Assembly: GCA_900315735.1 (NCBI GenBank)
Contig: ONAD01000002.1
Span: 109,291 to 173,290, forward strand
DNA: 64,000 nt
Source: an uncultured Lachnospiraceae bacterium
GTDB taxonomy: Bacteria; Bacillota; Clostridia; Lachnospirales; Lachnospiraceae
Direction: 5' to 3'
The notes beneath the pieces are model-generated. The model searched no databases. It saw nothing but the letters and a program-made list of their open reading frames with translations, and had not been told where the DNA came from. This document shows, piece by piece, positions 26,111 to 35,340 of the stretch. The position numbers and the translations under genes are program-made. Position 1 is the first letter of the stretch, and every line of letters starts with the position of its first letter.

Positions 26111-27049
26111 ATGAAGAAGTACGGTTTTGGCGTAGATATTGGTGGAACCACATGTAAGATCGGTTTGTTTGAGACCAGCGGAAAAATGCTGGATAAGTGG
26201 GAAATCCCAACCAACAAAGCAGACAATGGCGGACACATTTTAGATGATGTGGCAGCATCTATTGAAGAGAAGATGAAATCAGAAGCAATTGCAAAAGACG
26301 ATGTGGAAGGAATCGGCGTTGGCGTTCCTGGTCCTGTATTAGCAGATGGTTCTGTTTCTGTATGTGTAAACCTCGGCTGGGGACAGGTTCAGGTTGCGGA
26401 TGAATTAAGCAGCAAGACAGGTCTTCCGGTTAAAGTTGGAAATGATGCCAACGTAGCAGCCCTTGGCGAGATGTGGCAGGGCGGTGGAAAAGGTTACACC
26501 GGAGTCGTTATGGTTACACTTGGAACCGGAGTTGGCGGCGGAATTATTAACAATGGTAAAATTATTCCGGGCGCAAACGGAGCAGGCGGCGAAATTGGAC
26601 ATATTACCGTTAATACAGAAGAGGCAGATACCTGCGGATGTGGCAGACATGGATGCTTAGAGCAGTATGCATCAGCAACCGGAATCGTTCGTATGGCAAA
26701 GAAGCTCTTAGCTGAGAAAGATACCCAGTCTTCCTTACGCGGCTTTGATCCGTTGACAGCAAAGGATATCTTTGATGAAGCAAAAAAAGGAGATACACTG
26801 GCATTAGAAGCAGTAGAAATCTTAGGCGAGACACTTGGTATGGCATTATCTAATATTGCCTGCGTCGTAAACCCACAGGTATTTGTAATCGGTGGCGGCG
26901 TATCCAAGGCTGGTGATATCTTAATTGATACAGTAGTAAAACATTTCAAAGAGCATGCATTTGCATCCTGCAAGGATACGAAGTTTGCATTGGCATCCCT
27001 TGGAAATGATGCCGGAATGTACGGCTGTGTACAGATGATTTTAGACTAA
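26111..27049 (+). CDS. glcK: ROK-family glucokinase
   Basis: With the ATG at 26111 (AAAGGAG upstream) the protein has 312 residues. It is a ROK kinase: the ATP loop GVDIGGTTCKIGLF is near the start. The ROK zinc signature TCGCGRHGCLEQYASATG (residues about 175-192) and GGGVSKAGDIL near the end are present. GlcK makes glucose-6-phosphate in the cytoplasm. With nagB-nagA just downstream on the other strand, a GlcNAc or GlcN kinase activity is possible, and sequence alone does not settle it. Confidence 0.88.
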   Translation: MKKYGFGVDIGGTTCKIGLFETSGKMLDKWEIPTNKADNGGHILDDVAASIEEKMKSEAIAKDDVEGIGVGVPGPVLADGSVSVCVNLGWGQVQVADELSSKTGLPVKVGNDANVAALGEMWQGGGKGYTGVVMVTLGTGVGGGIINNGKIIPGANGAGGEIGHITVNTEEADTCGCGRHGCLEQYASATGIVRMAKKLLAEKDTQSSLRGFDPLTAKDIFDEAKKGDTLALEAVEILGETLGMALSNIACVVNPQVFVIGGGVSKAGDILIDTVVKHFKEHAFASCKDTKFALASLGNDAGMYGCVQMILD

Positions 27050-27063
27050 GAAGCGCATAACTA

Positions 27064-27183
27064 CGAGAAACACGCTTTGCGAGTTTCCCGCGTAAGTAAG
27101 TGAAAAGCCCCCGTCGTAAGACGGAGGCTTTTCTTGGTTTATTGCGAGAACCAAAGGGCTCTCGTGGACTTTGAAAAAAGACA
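27064..27183. repeat. Cluster of small intergenic hairpins
   Basis: Besides the terminator listed separately, the region holds a hairpin GAAAC-acgctttgcga-GTTTC at about 27067-27087, another with CGAGA...TCTCG at about 27149-27165, and TGGACTTTG/CAAAGTCCA (9-bp perfect stem) at about 27166-27193. No gene is seen. A related 'cgagaaa' hairpin is at about 9787. Confidence 0.4.
27103..27132. terminator. Bidirectional terminator between glcK and nagA
   Basis: AAAAGCCCCCGTC (27103-27115) pairs with GACGGAGGCTTTT (27120-27132), with a four-base loop and one mismatch. A and T runs on both sides make it work in both directions for these convergent genes. Confidence 0.85.
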
Positions 27184-27237
27184 CAAAGTCCAGTAAAAAG
27201 AAAGGGGAGACTAAATAATTAAATGTTAATTAAATAA

Positions 27238-28344
27238 TTATAAAACACGTTCTAACTCGTATTTCTTATTTAATAACAGTACATCAGCTCTTGCACCTGG
27301 GGTCAGGCTGCCGATGATTTTCTCCATTCCAATGCTCTTGGCAGGGTTGTAGGTCACTGCCCGGACAACGGACTCCAGAGGAAGACCGAAGCTTAAGGCA
27401 TTCTGCATACAGTCGAATAAGTTAGTGGCAGAACCAGCCAGTGTTCCGTCTGCCAGAGTTGCAAAACGACCTTTTTTGTATACAGTTTGTCCGCCAAGTT
27501 CATAAGTGCCATCAGCCATTCCGGTTGCACGCATAGCGTCACTGATTAAGATGACGCGGTCATCTCCAAACATGCGGAATACGCTGCGGATAACAGCTGG
27601 ATGGATGTGAATGCCATCACAGATAATTTCAGCCATTGCATGTGGTGCATCAGCGGCTGCACCCACAATACTCGGGTCGCGGTGATGGAATGCCGGCATG
27701 GCGTTGAACAGATGGGTTGCATGGTTGGCACCTGCTGCGAAAGCCTTTGAGGCAATTTCATAAGAAGCAGTAGAATGTCCAAGAGAAATAGCAACGTCAT
27801 CATGGAATTTTTCGATAAATTTGTCTGCTCCCGGAAGTTCCGGAGCAATGGTAATTAACTTTATTTTGCCACCGGATGCTTCCGACAAGCGGCAAAATAC
27901 GTCTATACTAGGGTTGCAGAGGTAACTTTCTTTCTGAGCACCCTTCTTTGCCGGGGAAAGGAAAGGTCCTTCCATATGGATACCGGCTACATAAGCATGG
28001 TTTCCGTCATCCGGAACACCGGAGACTGTTTCGAAGATTTCTTTCAGCTGGTTTTCCGGTAAAGTCATGGATGTTGCACAGAAGGATGTAACACCGCAGG
28101 AATGCAGGTAAGCTGCAATCTCGGAAAGTCCGTCTGCATTTGCATCACAGAAATCATGACCCTTTGCACCGTGAATATGTACATCAACCAGTCCCGGAAT
28201 CACATAATTGCCTTTGGCATCCAGGACTTCCTCATTTTCGGAAACCGGTTTGTCTACGATTGTATGTGTAGCATCATCGATATATAAGTCTTTTTCATGG
28301 AAAGCGAAGTCATCGCCCCATACAAGACCATTTCGGATAATCAT
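27238..28344 (-). CDS. nagA: N-acetylglucosamine-6-phosphate deacetylase
   Basis: This 368-residue metal-dependent amidohydrolase removes acetate from GlcNAc-6-P. The metal and substrate motifs GLVDVHIHG, HMEGPFLSP, SLGHSTA, ATHLFNAMP and ILISDAM are intact. It starts 12 bases after nagB on the same strand, so the two act together to turn GlcNAc-6-P into fructose-6-phosphate and ammonia for catabolism of amino sugars, for instance from mucin or peptidoglycan. Confidence 0.95.
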   Translation of the reverse strand: MIIRNGLVWGDDFAFHEKDLYIDDATHTIVDKPVSENEEVLDAKGNYVIPGLVDVHIHGAKGHDFCDANADGLSEIAAYLHSCGVTSFCATSMTLPENQLKEIFETVSGVPDDGNHAYVAGIHMEGPFLSPAKKGAQKESYLCNPSIDVFCRLSEASGGKIKLITIAPELPGADKFIEKFHDDVAISLGHSTASYEIASKAFAAGANHATHLFNAMPAFHHRDPSIVGAAADAPHAMAEIICDGIHIHPAVIRSVFRMFGDDRVILISDAMRATGMADGTYELGGQTVYKKGRFATLADGTLAGSATNLFDCMQNALSFGLPLESVVRAVTYNPAKSIGMEKIIGSLTPGARADVLLLNKKYELERVL

Positions 28345-28356
28345 TCGAATACCCCC

Positions 28357-29100
28357 TTAGATCAGATTCTTCTTAATAATCAGTGAAAGTGCTGCTTCGT
28401 CAGCAACGATGGATACGTTGTTATGTAACTGCAGGATAGAAGCAGGAACAGTCGGAGTGATTGGTCCAAACAGAGCCTGATACATAGCTTCTGCCTTTGC
28501 TTCGCCGGAAGCAATCAGAAGGATGCTTCTTGCCTGCATGATATTTTTGATACCGGTAGAGTAAGCGTGGGTAGGCACTTCATCAATAGAAGAGAAGAAA
28601 CGTGCATTTGCCTGAATGGTATTCTCAGTCAGTTTTACGCAGTGAGTTTCTTTTTCGAAAGCTTCGCCCGGCTCGTTGAAACCGATATGTCCGTTGTTTC
28701 CGATACCAAGAAGCTGTAAATCAATGCCGCCTAAGCTCTTGATGATATTGTTGTAACGGGTACATTCCTTTTCAATATCTGTCTCAAGACCGTTTGGAAT
28801 ATTGGTATTTTCTAATTTAATATTAACAGAGTCAAACAGGTTGTGACGCATAAAGTAAGCGTAGCTCTGTGGATTGGAAGCATCCAGTCCCTTGTACTCG
28901 TCCAGATTGACGCTGCGGATTTCGCTGAAATCAAGGTCTCCCTTATTATACCAGTCGATTAACTGTTTGTAAGTTCCGATTGGAGAAGAACCGGTAGCAA
29001 GTCCCAATACAGCGTCCGGTTTCATAATAATCTGTGCAGAAATAATATTTGCAGCCTTACGGCTCATTTCGTTATAATCCTTTGCTTTGTAAATACGCAT
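28357..29100 (-). CDS. nagB: Glucosamine-6-phosphate deaminase
   Basis: This 247-residue enzyme converts GlcN-6-P to fructose-6-phosphate plus ammonia. GLATGSSPIGTY is the sugar-phosphate loop, NLDEYKG has the catalytic Asp, and GIGNNGHIGFNEPG has the catalytic His. First gene of nagB-nagA. The upstream region of about 390 bases is AT-rich and should carry its promoter. No GntR-type regulator lies in the window, so control is probably elsewhere. Confidence 0.95.
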   Translation of the reverse strand: MRIYKAKDYNEMSRKAANIISAQIIMKPDAVLGLATGSSPIGTYKQLIDWYNKGDLDFSEIRSVNLDEYKGLDASNPQSYAYFMRHNLFDSVNIKLENTNIPNGLETDIEKECTRYNNIIKSLGGIDLQLLGIGNNGHIGFNEPGEAFEKETHCVKLTENTIQANARFFSSIDEVPTHAYSTGIKNIMQARSILLIASGEAKAEAMYQALFGPITPTVPASILQLHNNVSIVADEAALSLIIKKNLI

Positions 29101-29520
29101 AGTACCCCTCCTTAAAAGGCTATTTTCAATATTGTTTAGTCTGATTATATAATCGGGAAAATGAAAATGCTATAGATTAGGGGCAAAGGAAAAGAACTGT
29201 CCAAAAAATCACAAAAAAAGCAAAAAGAGTCCCAATATTTTACAAAGAATGGAATAATTATACCGCCTGCAAATATATATAAGTGGCAAATACAGGCACA
29301 TATAGAAAATGCATGAATTTAACACGTTAATTTGCAAAACAACACTAAATCATCATTTAATCGGGAAAAAGAAACTAAAATGAGATAAAACAGCGTAAAA
29401 ACCTGAAATACGTCTGTTTGGATTAAAACATAATTTAATATAGATTAAAACAGGATTAAATCAAATTATGAGAAAAATTTAAGAAATCTTAAATTGACCC
29501 ACCGCAGGGGCTGCTTTACA
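29101..29520. other. AT-rich divergent intergenic region with phased GATTAAA boxes
   Basis: No gene is seen in these 420 bases. GATTAAAACA occurs at 29421-29430 and 29443-29452, and GATTAAATCA at 29454-29463, spaced 22 and 11 bp apart (whole helical turns). They sit about 60-100 bases before the cortex-enzyme fusion. TATATAAT-like sequence near 29140 may be the nagB promoter. Confidence 0.4.
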
Positions 29521-31209
29521 ATGAAAGCAGAGATTGTAAGAAATCAAAGAAAACATGAGAAGAGACGGAGAATAATATTGTCTACAAGAAGAGAAAGAGA
29601 ACGAAGAAAGAAACTGAAAAGAATAAGAAATGCCATTTCCATAACCTTTTGCGGACTGGTTTTATTGCTGGTGCTGGGAATTGTAAATCTTTTGACCGGT
29701 GTTTTGGAAAAACATCTTCCTATTATAGATGGGAACGGAGACTATACGATTGGCATTTTAGAGAAGTTAAATGGTGATAAGGAAGAAACGGCAGACAAGA
29801 AGGGGCTGATGGTGTGCATTGATGCAGGACACGGCGGAAAGGATAACGGTTCTGATTATAAGAACCGCTTCGAAAAGGATGATAATCTTGCCCTTGCCCT
29901 TGCGGTGCAGAGTTATTTACAGGGAAAAGACGTAAATGTTATCATGACACGAAGTGATGATACTTTCTTAAAGCTGTCAGAAAGATGTGATATAGCAAAT
30001 GAAGCCAATGCAGATTATTACATATCACTGCACCGGAATACCGGAGAGGGATATGGTGTAGAGACCTGGGTATACAGCGAAGCCAACGAAGAGACCATGG
30101 GACTTGCCGGAAATATCCAGCAGGGATTGGCTGGTGTGGGTGTGCAGCGTGACCGTGATGTGAAGAAGGGAACCCAGAAGAGTGGCTCAAAGGATTATTA
30201 TGTAAACAGCCATTCCCATATGCCATCCTGCATCATTGAAATGGGATTTATGAATAATGCCAAGGACAATCAGCTGTTTGATGATAATAAGGAAGCATAT
30301 GCAGCAGCTATTGGAGACGCCATTCTTGCAACCTATGCGACCTATCATGGAGACGGAACAGGCACGGATACATCTTCAGGAGATACAACCACCGGAGATA
30401 CAACCACCGGTGATACCAAAGAAGATGGCACTTCCGGCAGCACAGAAGACAGCACTGCTGCGGAGGATACGAAAAATGTGGGCGAAGTTATCACCAACCA
30501 GCAGATTGCAAATGTGGAAGCTTTGGATGGAACCTGCCAGAACTGGGGGCAGGGCGTGAACTTTGATGAAGAGAACCGTCCGATTGGAGCAGTTACCTAT
30601 CAGGAGAAATACGGAGACTATCAGGCGAACTTTATTGGCCCGGATGAAAAGAAAATTTATCTGACTTTCGATGAAGGCTATGAATATGGATGTACGCCGC
30701 AAATCTTAGATACGTTAAAGGAAAAAGGTGTAAAGGCAACCTTTTTTGTGACAGAGCCATATGCCAAGGCACAGCCGGAGCTGGTGCAGCGGATGATTGA
30801 CGAAGGCCATGAGATTGGCAATCACAGCGTGACCCATCCGTCTGAGGGACTTCCGTCCCAGAGTCTGGAGCAGCAGAAAAATGAAGTCATGGAGAACCAC
30901 CAGTATATTAAGGATAATTTCGGTTATGATATGCACCTGTTCCGGTTCCCGGCAGGTAAATTCAGTGACCAGTCCTTGGCAGTGGTCAATAACTGCAACT
31001 ACAAGAGCGTATTCTGGAGCTTTGCATACAAGGACTATGATGTCAATAACCAGCCAAGCGAGTCAGAAGCATTGCAGAAATTAAAAGACCGGATGCATCC
31101 GGGAGCAATTTACCTTTTACATGCGGAGTCTACCACCAATACAGCTATTCTTGGAAGATTTATTGATGCGGCACAGGCGGCAGGCTACGAAGTGGTGGCA
31201 TTTCAGTAA
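29521..31209 (+). CDS. CwlD-like amidase fused to PdaA-like polysaccharide deacetylase
   Basis: From the ATG at 29521 the protein has 562 residues. A basic N-terminus and one membrane anchor (about 38-58) are followed by an Amidase_3 domain (about 96-275: MVCIDAGHGGKDNGSDY, SLHRN, CIIEMGFMNN with the zinc and catalytic residues). A Thr/Gly/Asp-rich linker follows (about 280-325). Last is an NodB-type deacetylase domain (about 345-560: YLTFDEGYEYG, HEIGNHSVTHPS, FRFPAGKF, HPGAIYLLHA). The DEGYE motif and overall match are PdaA-like. In B. subtilis, CwlD removes the peptide from MurNAc and PdaA then deacetylates and cyclises it to muramic-delta-lactam in spore cortex. Here both are one polypeptide outside the membrane. 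Confidence 0.88.
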   Translation: MKAEIVRNQRKHEKRRRIILSTRRERERRKKLKRIRNAISITFCGLVLLLVLGIVNLLTGVLEKHLPIIDGNGDYTIGILEKLNGDKEETADKKGLMVCIDAGHGGKDNGSDYKNRFEKDDNLALALAVQSYLQGKDVNVIMTRSDDTFLKLSERCDIANEANADYYISLHRNTGEGYGVETWVYSEANEETMGLAGNIQQGLAGVGVQRDRDVKKGTQKSGSKDYYVNSHSHMPSCIIEMGFMNNAKDNQLFDDNKEAYAAAIGDAILATYATYHGDGTGTDTSSGDTTTGDTTTGDTKEDGTSGSTEDSTAAEDTKNVGEVITNQQIANVEALDGTCQNWGQGVNFDEENRPIGAVTYQEKYGDYQANFIGPDEKKIYLTFDEGYEYGCTPQILDTLKEKGVKATFFVTEPYAKAQPELVQRMIDEGHEIGNHSVTHPSEGLPSQSLEQQKNEVMENHQYIKDNFGYDMHLFRFPAGKFSDQSLAVVNNCNYKSVFWSFAYKDYDVNNQPSESEALQKLKDRMHPGAIYLLHAESTTNTAILGRFIDAAQAAGYEVVAFQ

Positions 31210-31233
31210 GACGCAGATATAAGGAGAAGTACG

Positions 31234-31608
31234 GTGGGAAAATATGCAATATTAATCTTACCAATTACATTAAGCATTATTATATTAATAGCTGGAAGTA
31301 TTGTATTTTATATGCCCTTGAGGTGGGAAGAACGGCAGAGAGAAAGATATCCTGCCTACAGGGGGAAGAAAGCAAAGCAATCAGAAGAGCACTGGAACAG
31401 GGCACAGAAGTTATATGGAAGGTGTCTGTTGCTATTGGGAAGCATCGATCTTTTATTTGCATATCCGCTGACCAGGTGTTTTTACTGGTTTGTGGAAGCT
31501 TTCTGGCATAAAGAGGATGCAACACTTCCGGCTGTTTTGATATTGTGCGTTCCGAGTTTTGGGTTTATACTCAGTGCATACCTGATAACCCGGAAGAAAC
31601 TTCGCTAA
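31234..31608 (+). CDS. Small three-TM membrane protein
   Basis: This 124-residue protein starts at a GTG with AAGGAG seven bases upstream. It has membrane segments at about 5-27, 65-85 and 98-118, and a basic Glu/Arg-rich cytoplasmic loop between the first two. It follows the cortex-enzyme fusion by 24 bases and may be co-transcribed. I do not recognise the family; a SdpI-like fold is possible but weak. Confidence 0.6.
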   Translation: MGKYAILILPITLSIIILIAGSIVFYMPLRWEERQRERYPAYRGKKAKQSEEHWNRAQKLYGRCLLLLGSIDLLFAYPLTRCFYWFVEAFWHKEDATLPAVLILCVPSFGFILSAYLITRKKLR

Positions 31609-31650
31609 TTGCAAATTATGGACAAAGGACACATTTGAAAGGGTAGAAAA

Positions 31651-33414
31651 ATGCGAGTACAAAAGAAGAGAATTATACTGCCAATCATTGTATTCCTGCT
31701 TGGAATGACGGCTTTAGGCGGTTCATTATATAATATAAGAAGCATTCAGCGAAAACAGAGTAAAGAAATGGCAAACTTAAATGCCATGACCTACTCCGAG
31801 CGCATGAAAACCGATATTATGCAGGGCGTCGGAGTTACAGATACGTTAAAACAGATTTTAATCAGCGAAAACGGAACCATTGAAAAATTCCCGGAAGTGG
31901 CAGAGGATATGATGACGGATTCCATCCAGAGTATCCAGATTGCACCGGACGGTATAGTAACTGAGATTTACCCGGAAGAAGGCAACGAAGCCGGGAAAAT
32001 AGACTTAATCAATGATGCGGACAGAGGAGAAATATCCCGTTATGCCAGAGACCATCATGTGGATATTATGCAGGGACCGTTTCCACTGAAACAGGGCGGA
32101 TATGGAATGGCAGTTCGAAATCCGGTATACCTGAAAAATGAAGACGGAGAGGAAGAATTCTGGGGATTTACCATTGTAATTATCCGTGTGCCGGAAATTT
32201 TCTCGGATTCCGTAAAAGCATTGTCCGACTTTGGATATGATTATACGCTGTCAAAGACGGCAACACCATGGGATACTAATTATGAAGAAGTGTATAGTTC
32301 CGGCGCAATCCTGACGGATCCGGTTTCTTATGAATTTGAAATGGCAGGAAGCCAGTGGAAACTGGAGGTAATGCCGAGGGAGGGCTGGATCTCCGGTGAA
32401 AGCTTCTATGGTATATTGGCGGGCGGTCTGATAATCGTTTTACTGCTGACCGGACTGGTCTGTGTGCTTTTGATTTTAGATGATCATCGGAACAAATTTA
32501 AAAAGCTGGCGGTAACAGACGTATTGACCAGAATTAATAACCGGAATGGATTTGACGGACAGGTGATACAGTACTTAAAGCAGCATCCGAAGAATTCCTG
32601 CGTGGCAGTGCAGTTTGACATTGATGATTTTAAATTTATCAATGATATGTATGGACATGCTTCCGGTGACAGGGCATTGCAGCTGCTGGCGGAAAGTATG
32701 CGGAAATCCTTCCCGGAACATGCAGTATTAGGACGAAAAGGCGGGGATGAATTCTGCATTTTCTTAGAAAATTGTACCTGCGAAGAAGTAAAGGAAAAGT
32801 TAGAGCAGTTTACGAAACAGGAGCGTTCTTTCTGGTATGATGGCGAAGAGGTGACCTATACGATTTCACTGGGATATGCGGAGTATCCATTGCATGGAAA
32901 GAGCTACCCGCGGTTGATGCGCTGCGCAGATGCCGCACTTTATGAGGTGAAGCTTGGTGGAAAGAATGGCTGCCTTCAGTACCGGGATGGAATTGGTCTT
33001 GAAATCAGAAAACAGCTTGGCTTTGCATTAAAAGATATTTCCGAAAATCTGCCGGGCGCATTCATTATTTATAAGGCAGATAAAGAAAATGACGAGATTC
33101 TCTTTGCAAACCGCGAAATGATTCGTCTGACCGGCTGCAAGAGCATGGCAGAGCTGCAGGAATATACCAAAGGAAGCTTCCGCAACCTGATTGGGGAAGA
33201 AGAGCGGGCACAGGTAGAAGAAAGTATCTGGCAGCAGATTGAAGAAGGACATTCCAATGACTATGTGCATTTCCAACTGCAGAAAGCGGATGGAACTTCA
33301 CTTAAGGTGCTTGACCACGGCAGAATCGTGGAAAATGGTCGCTACGGAAAGGTATTTTATGTGCTGATTGTGGACTGGAATTCTACAAAGCGGCATTATA
33401 AGGATGCATTTTAA
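31651..33414 (+). CDS. CHASE-GGDEF-PAS diguanylate cyclase
   Basis: This 587-residue membrane protein has TM1 at about 7-25, an outside CHASE-type sensor (about 60-205: IQSIQIAPDGIVTEIYPEEG, VRNPVYL), TM2 at about 253-275, a GGDEF domain (about 290-445) and a C-terminal PAS-like domain (about 460-585). The active loop reads GRKGGDEF, and FDIDDFKFINDMYGHASGD holds the metal-binding Asp, so it should make cyclic di-GMP. The RxxD inhibitory site five residues before GGDEF is absent (HAVLG is there), so product feedback should be weak. The sensed ligand is unknown. Confidence 0.88.
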   Translation: MRVQKKRIILPIIVFLLGMTALGGSLYNIRSIQRKQSKEMANLNAMTYSERMKTDIMQGVGVTDTLKQILISENGTIEKFPEVAEDMMTDSIQSIQIAPDGIVTEIYPEEGNEAGKIDLINDADRGEISRYARDHHVDIMQGPFPLKQGGYGMAVRNPVYLKNEDGEEEFWGFTIVIIRVPEIFSDSVKALSDFGYDYTLSKTATPWDTNYEEVYSSGAILTDPVSYEFEMAGSQWKLEVMPREGWISGESFYGILAGGLIIVLLLTGLVCVLLILDDHRNKFKKLAVTDVLTRINNRNGFDGQVIQYLKQHPKNSCVAVQFDIDDFKFINDMYGHASGDRALQLLAESMRKSFPEHAVLGRKGGDEFCIFLENCTCEEVKEKLEQFTKQERSFWYDGEEVTYTISLGYAEYPLHGKSYPRLMRCADAALYEVKLGGKNGCLQYRDGIGLEIRKQLGFALKDISENLPGAFIIYKADKENDEILFANREMIRLTGCKSMAELQEYTKGSFRNLIGEEERAQVEESIWQQIEEGHSNDYVHFQLQKADGTSLKVLDHGRIVENGRYGKVFYVLIVDWNSTKRHYKDAF

Positions 33415-33529
33415 AGAAGTGTTTTATAGAAGTATTTTAAAATTACAGGTGAATTGCAGATAAATGAGAAATGAAAGCCCCCAGAGAAGAGTGATAGAAA
33501 CAGAGGGGTTATACGGAAGGAACAGGACA

Positions 33530-34255
33530 ATGATAGGACTTGGAACAATTATTAACAGCGTCAGCATAGTGGCAGGCGGAATCATAGGACTCTTTACCGG
33601 AAAGCTGTTCAAACCGGAGCAGCAGGAGTCACTGAATAAAGCCTGCGGAATCAGCGTCCTTTTTATAGCAATTGCCGGAGCCATGGAGGGCATGCTGAAA
33701 ATAAACGGCTCGGAAATCAGCAGCGGAAAATCCATGCTGGTGGTGCTGTGTCTTGCGCTGGGAACGATTGTCGGTGAGCTGATTGGCATAGAAAAAGGCT
33801 TTGAGCATTTTGGAGAATGGCTGAAACGCAAAACCGGAAACAGCGGAGATATAGGCTTTGTAAATGCTTTCGTAACAACTTCCCTTACGGTTTCCATCGG
33901 AGCCATGGCAATCGTTGGGGCGATACAGGATGGCCTGCTGGGAGATTATTCCACCCTTGCAGTAAAATCCGTTCTGGACTTTATTATCGTTGCGGTTATG
34001 ACATCTTCTATGGGAAAAGGTTCTATTTTCTAAGCGATTCCGGTTTTTCTGTTTGAAGGAATTATTACGCTGCTGGCAAAACTGGTTTCTCCGGTTATGA
34101 CAGCGACAGCGGTTGCCTATTTATCCCTTATTGGCTCAGTGCTTATTTTCTGTATCGGAATAAATCTTGTCTGGGGCAAAAAGCTAAAGGTCGCAAATAT
34201 GCTTCCGGCGGTGCTGCTGGCAATTCTGGCAGCATATCTGCCATGGGATTTTTAA
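33530..34255 (+). pseudogene. DUF554 membrane protein gene with an in-frame stop
   Basis: The ATG at 33530 (GGAAGGAACAGG upstream) opens a DUF554 protein (MIGLGTIINSVSIVAGGIIG). The frame stops at a TAA at 34031-34033, after GKGSIF. The same frame continues for 74 codons after the stop and reads AIPVFLFEG, GSVLIFCIGINLVWGKK and VANMLPA, which are standard DUF554 C-terminal sequence, ending at 34255. A single C-to-A change (TCA to TAA) explains it. The 167-residue product would lose its last two membrane segments. It may be a recent pseudogene, a nonsense variant or an assembly error. Confidence 0.8.
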
Positions 34256-34305
34256 TCAGATGATGGGAAATGGGAGAAAACCGGAAATCTCGCATAGTGT
34301 TAGCA

Positions 34306-34932
34306 TCACCTGAAATTCGCCCGGTATTCACTTGGTGAAAATCCGGTTTTTTCGCGAAAACATTTTCCAAAATGGCTGACATGCGTAAAACCTACCTGGG
34401 CGGAAATGGTTTCAATCATCAAATCTGTATTTTTCAGTAAATCAGCCGCTTTGGATAAACGATATTCTATTAAATACTTATAAGGTGTTATCTGAAGCGT
34501 AGCTTTAAAGCAGCGCAGACATTCCGATTTGCTCACATTTGCGCTTTGGGCAAGCATTTCAAGGGAAACATCTTCGGAATAATGCAATTCAATATATTGG
34601 AGAAAAATAGCCATTCGATTTGAAAGCGGGCTATTTTTTTTGTGAACTTCATTCTCTGGAATGTGGATAGCACGGCAAAATTCCAGCCAGAGTTTAGAAA
34701 GTGTTGACAGCACTTCGTAAGGATAGAGGGAAGTTTTCTCCTGTTCTAGGGAAGATAATTTCCTCAAAGTATCTAATATGGGCAGATTTTCACGAGTATT
34801 CATAATGGGAAAAATAGGAAAATCCTCCCTTCCAATGATCTGGCTGACGATTTGCTCGGCAGGACTTCCAACATAAAATCGCAGGAAATAATCAGGAAAA
34901 ATGAAACTGTTATAGTGGCAGGCGGTGCTATT
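34306..34932 (-). pseudogene. AraC-family regulator lacking its N-terminus
   Basis: The frame from about 34932 to 34306 reads like the middle and end of an AraC regulator: CHYNSFIFPDYFLRFY, then the double helix-turn-helix (MLAQSANVSKSECLRCF and IETISAQVGFTHVSHFGKCF) and the end FSPSEYRANFR. The expected first 75 residues or so of the cupin-like N-terminal domain are missing. Upstream of the homology there is no good start or ribosome site, only the antisense of the ABM gene. A shorter product of about 165 residues from an internal Met is possible. Loss by deletion is the simplest reading. Confidence 0.6.
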
Positions 34933-34984
34933 CCGGAAATGAAAGATTACGAACCAAAAACAAAGAAAAAGGAGAGACAATGAA

Positions 34985-35338
34985 ATGGCAAATATTGTAG
35001 TATTGTTTGAAGTAACACCAACAAAGGAAGGAATGAAGAAATATCTGGATCTCGCAGCGATGCTGAAACCAATGCTTGCAGGTTTTGAGGGCTTTATTCG
35101 AGCAGAACGCTTTTCCAGTCTGAATGAAGAGGGAAAATTACTTTCCATGAATGTCTGGACTGATGAAACTGCGGTGGAACGCTGGCGTAATGTGATGCAG
35201 CATCGGATGAGCCAGAAGGAAGGGCAGGAAAAACTGTTTGAATGTTATAAAATTACGGTTTGTTCCGAAATCCGTTCCTATACGGATAAAGACCGTACAG
35301 AAGCTCCACAGGATTCTAATACATTTTTTGAGGTGTAA
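34985..35338 (+). CDS. Antibiotic biosynthesis monooxygenase (ABM) domain protein
   Basis: This 117-residue ferredoxin-like protein (VLFEVTPTKEGMKKYLD, ERFSSLNEEGKLLSMNVWTD, ERWRNVMQHRMSQKEG) belongs to the ABM/YgiN-like family, which includes quinol monooxygenases and heme-degrading relatives. Function in this organism is unknown. AAAGGAGAGACA precedes the start. It begins a run of closely spaced genes (ogt two bases after its stop, then HD and methyltransferase genes), which suggests one transcript. Confidence 0.8.
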   Translation: MANIVVLFEVTPTKEGMKKYLDLAAMLKPMLAGFEGFIRAERFSSLNEEGKLLSMNVWTDETAVERWRNVMQHRMSQKEGQEKLFECYKITVCSEIRSYTDKDRTEAPQDSNTFFEV

Positions 35339-35340
35339 TT

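Noticed and set aside
34933..35148. Longer N-terminus for the AraC-like frame
   Set aside because: This stretch is antisense to the ABM gene, has no start with a ribosome site, and its sequence does not look like an AraC N-domain.
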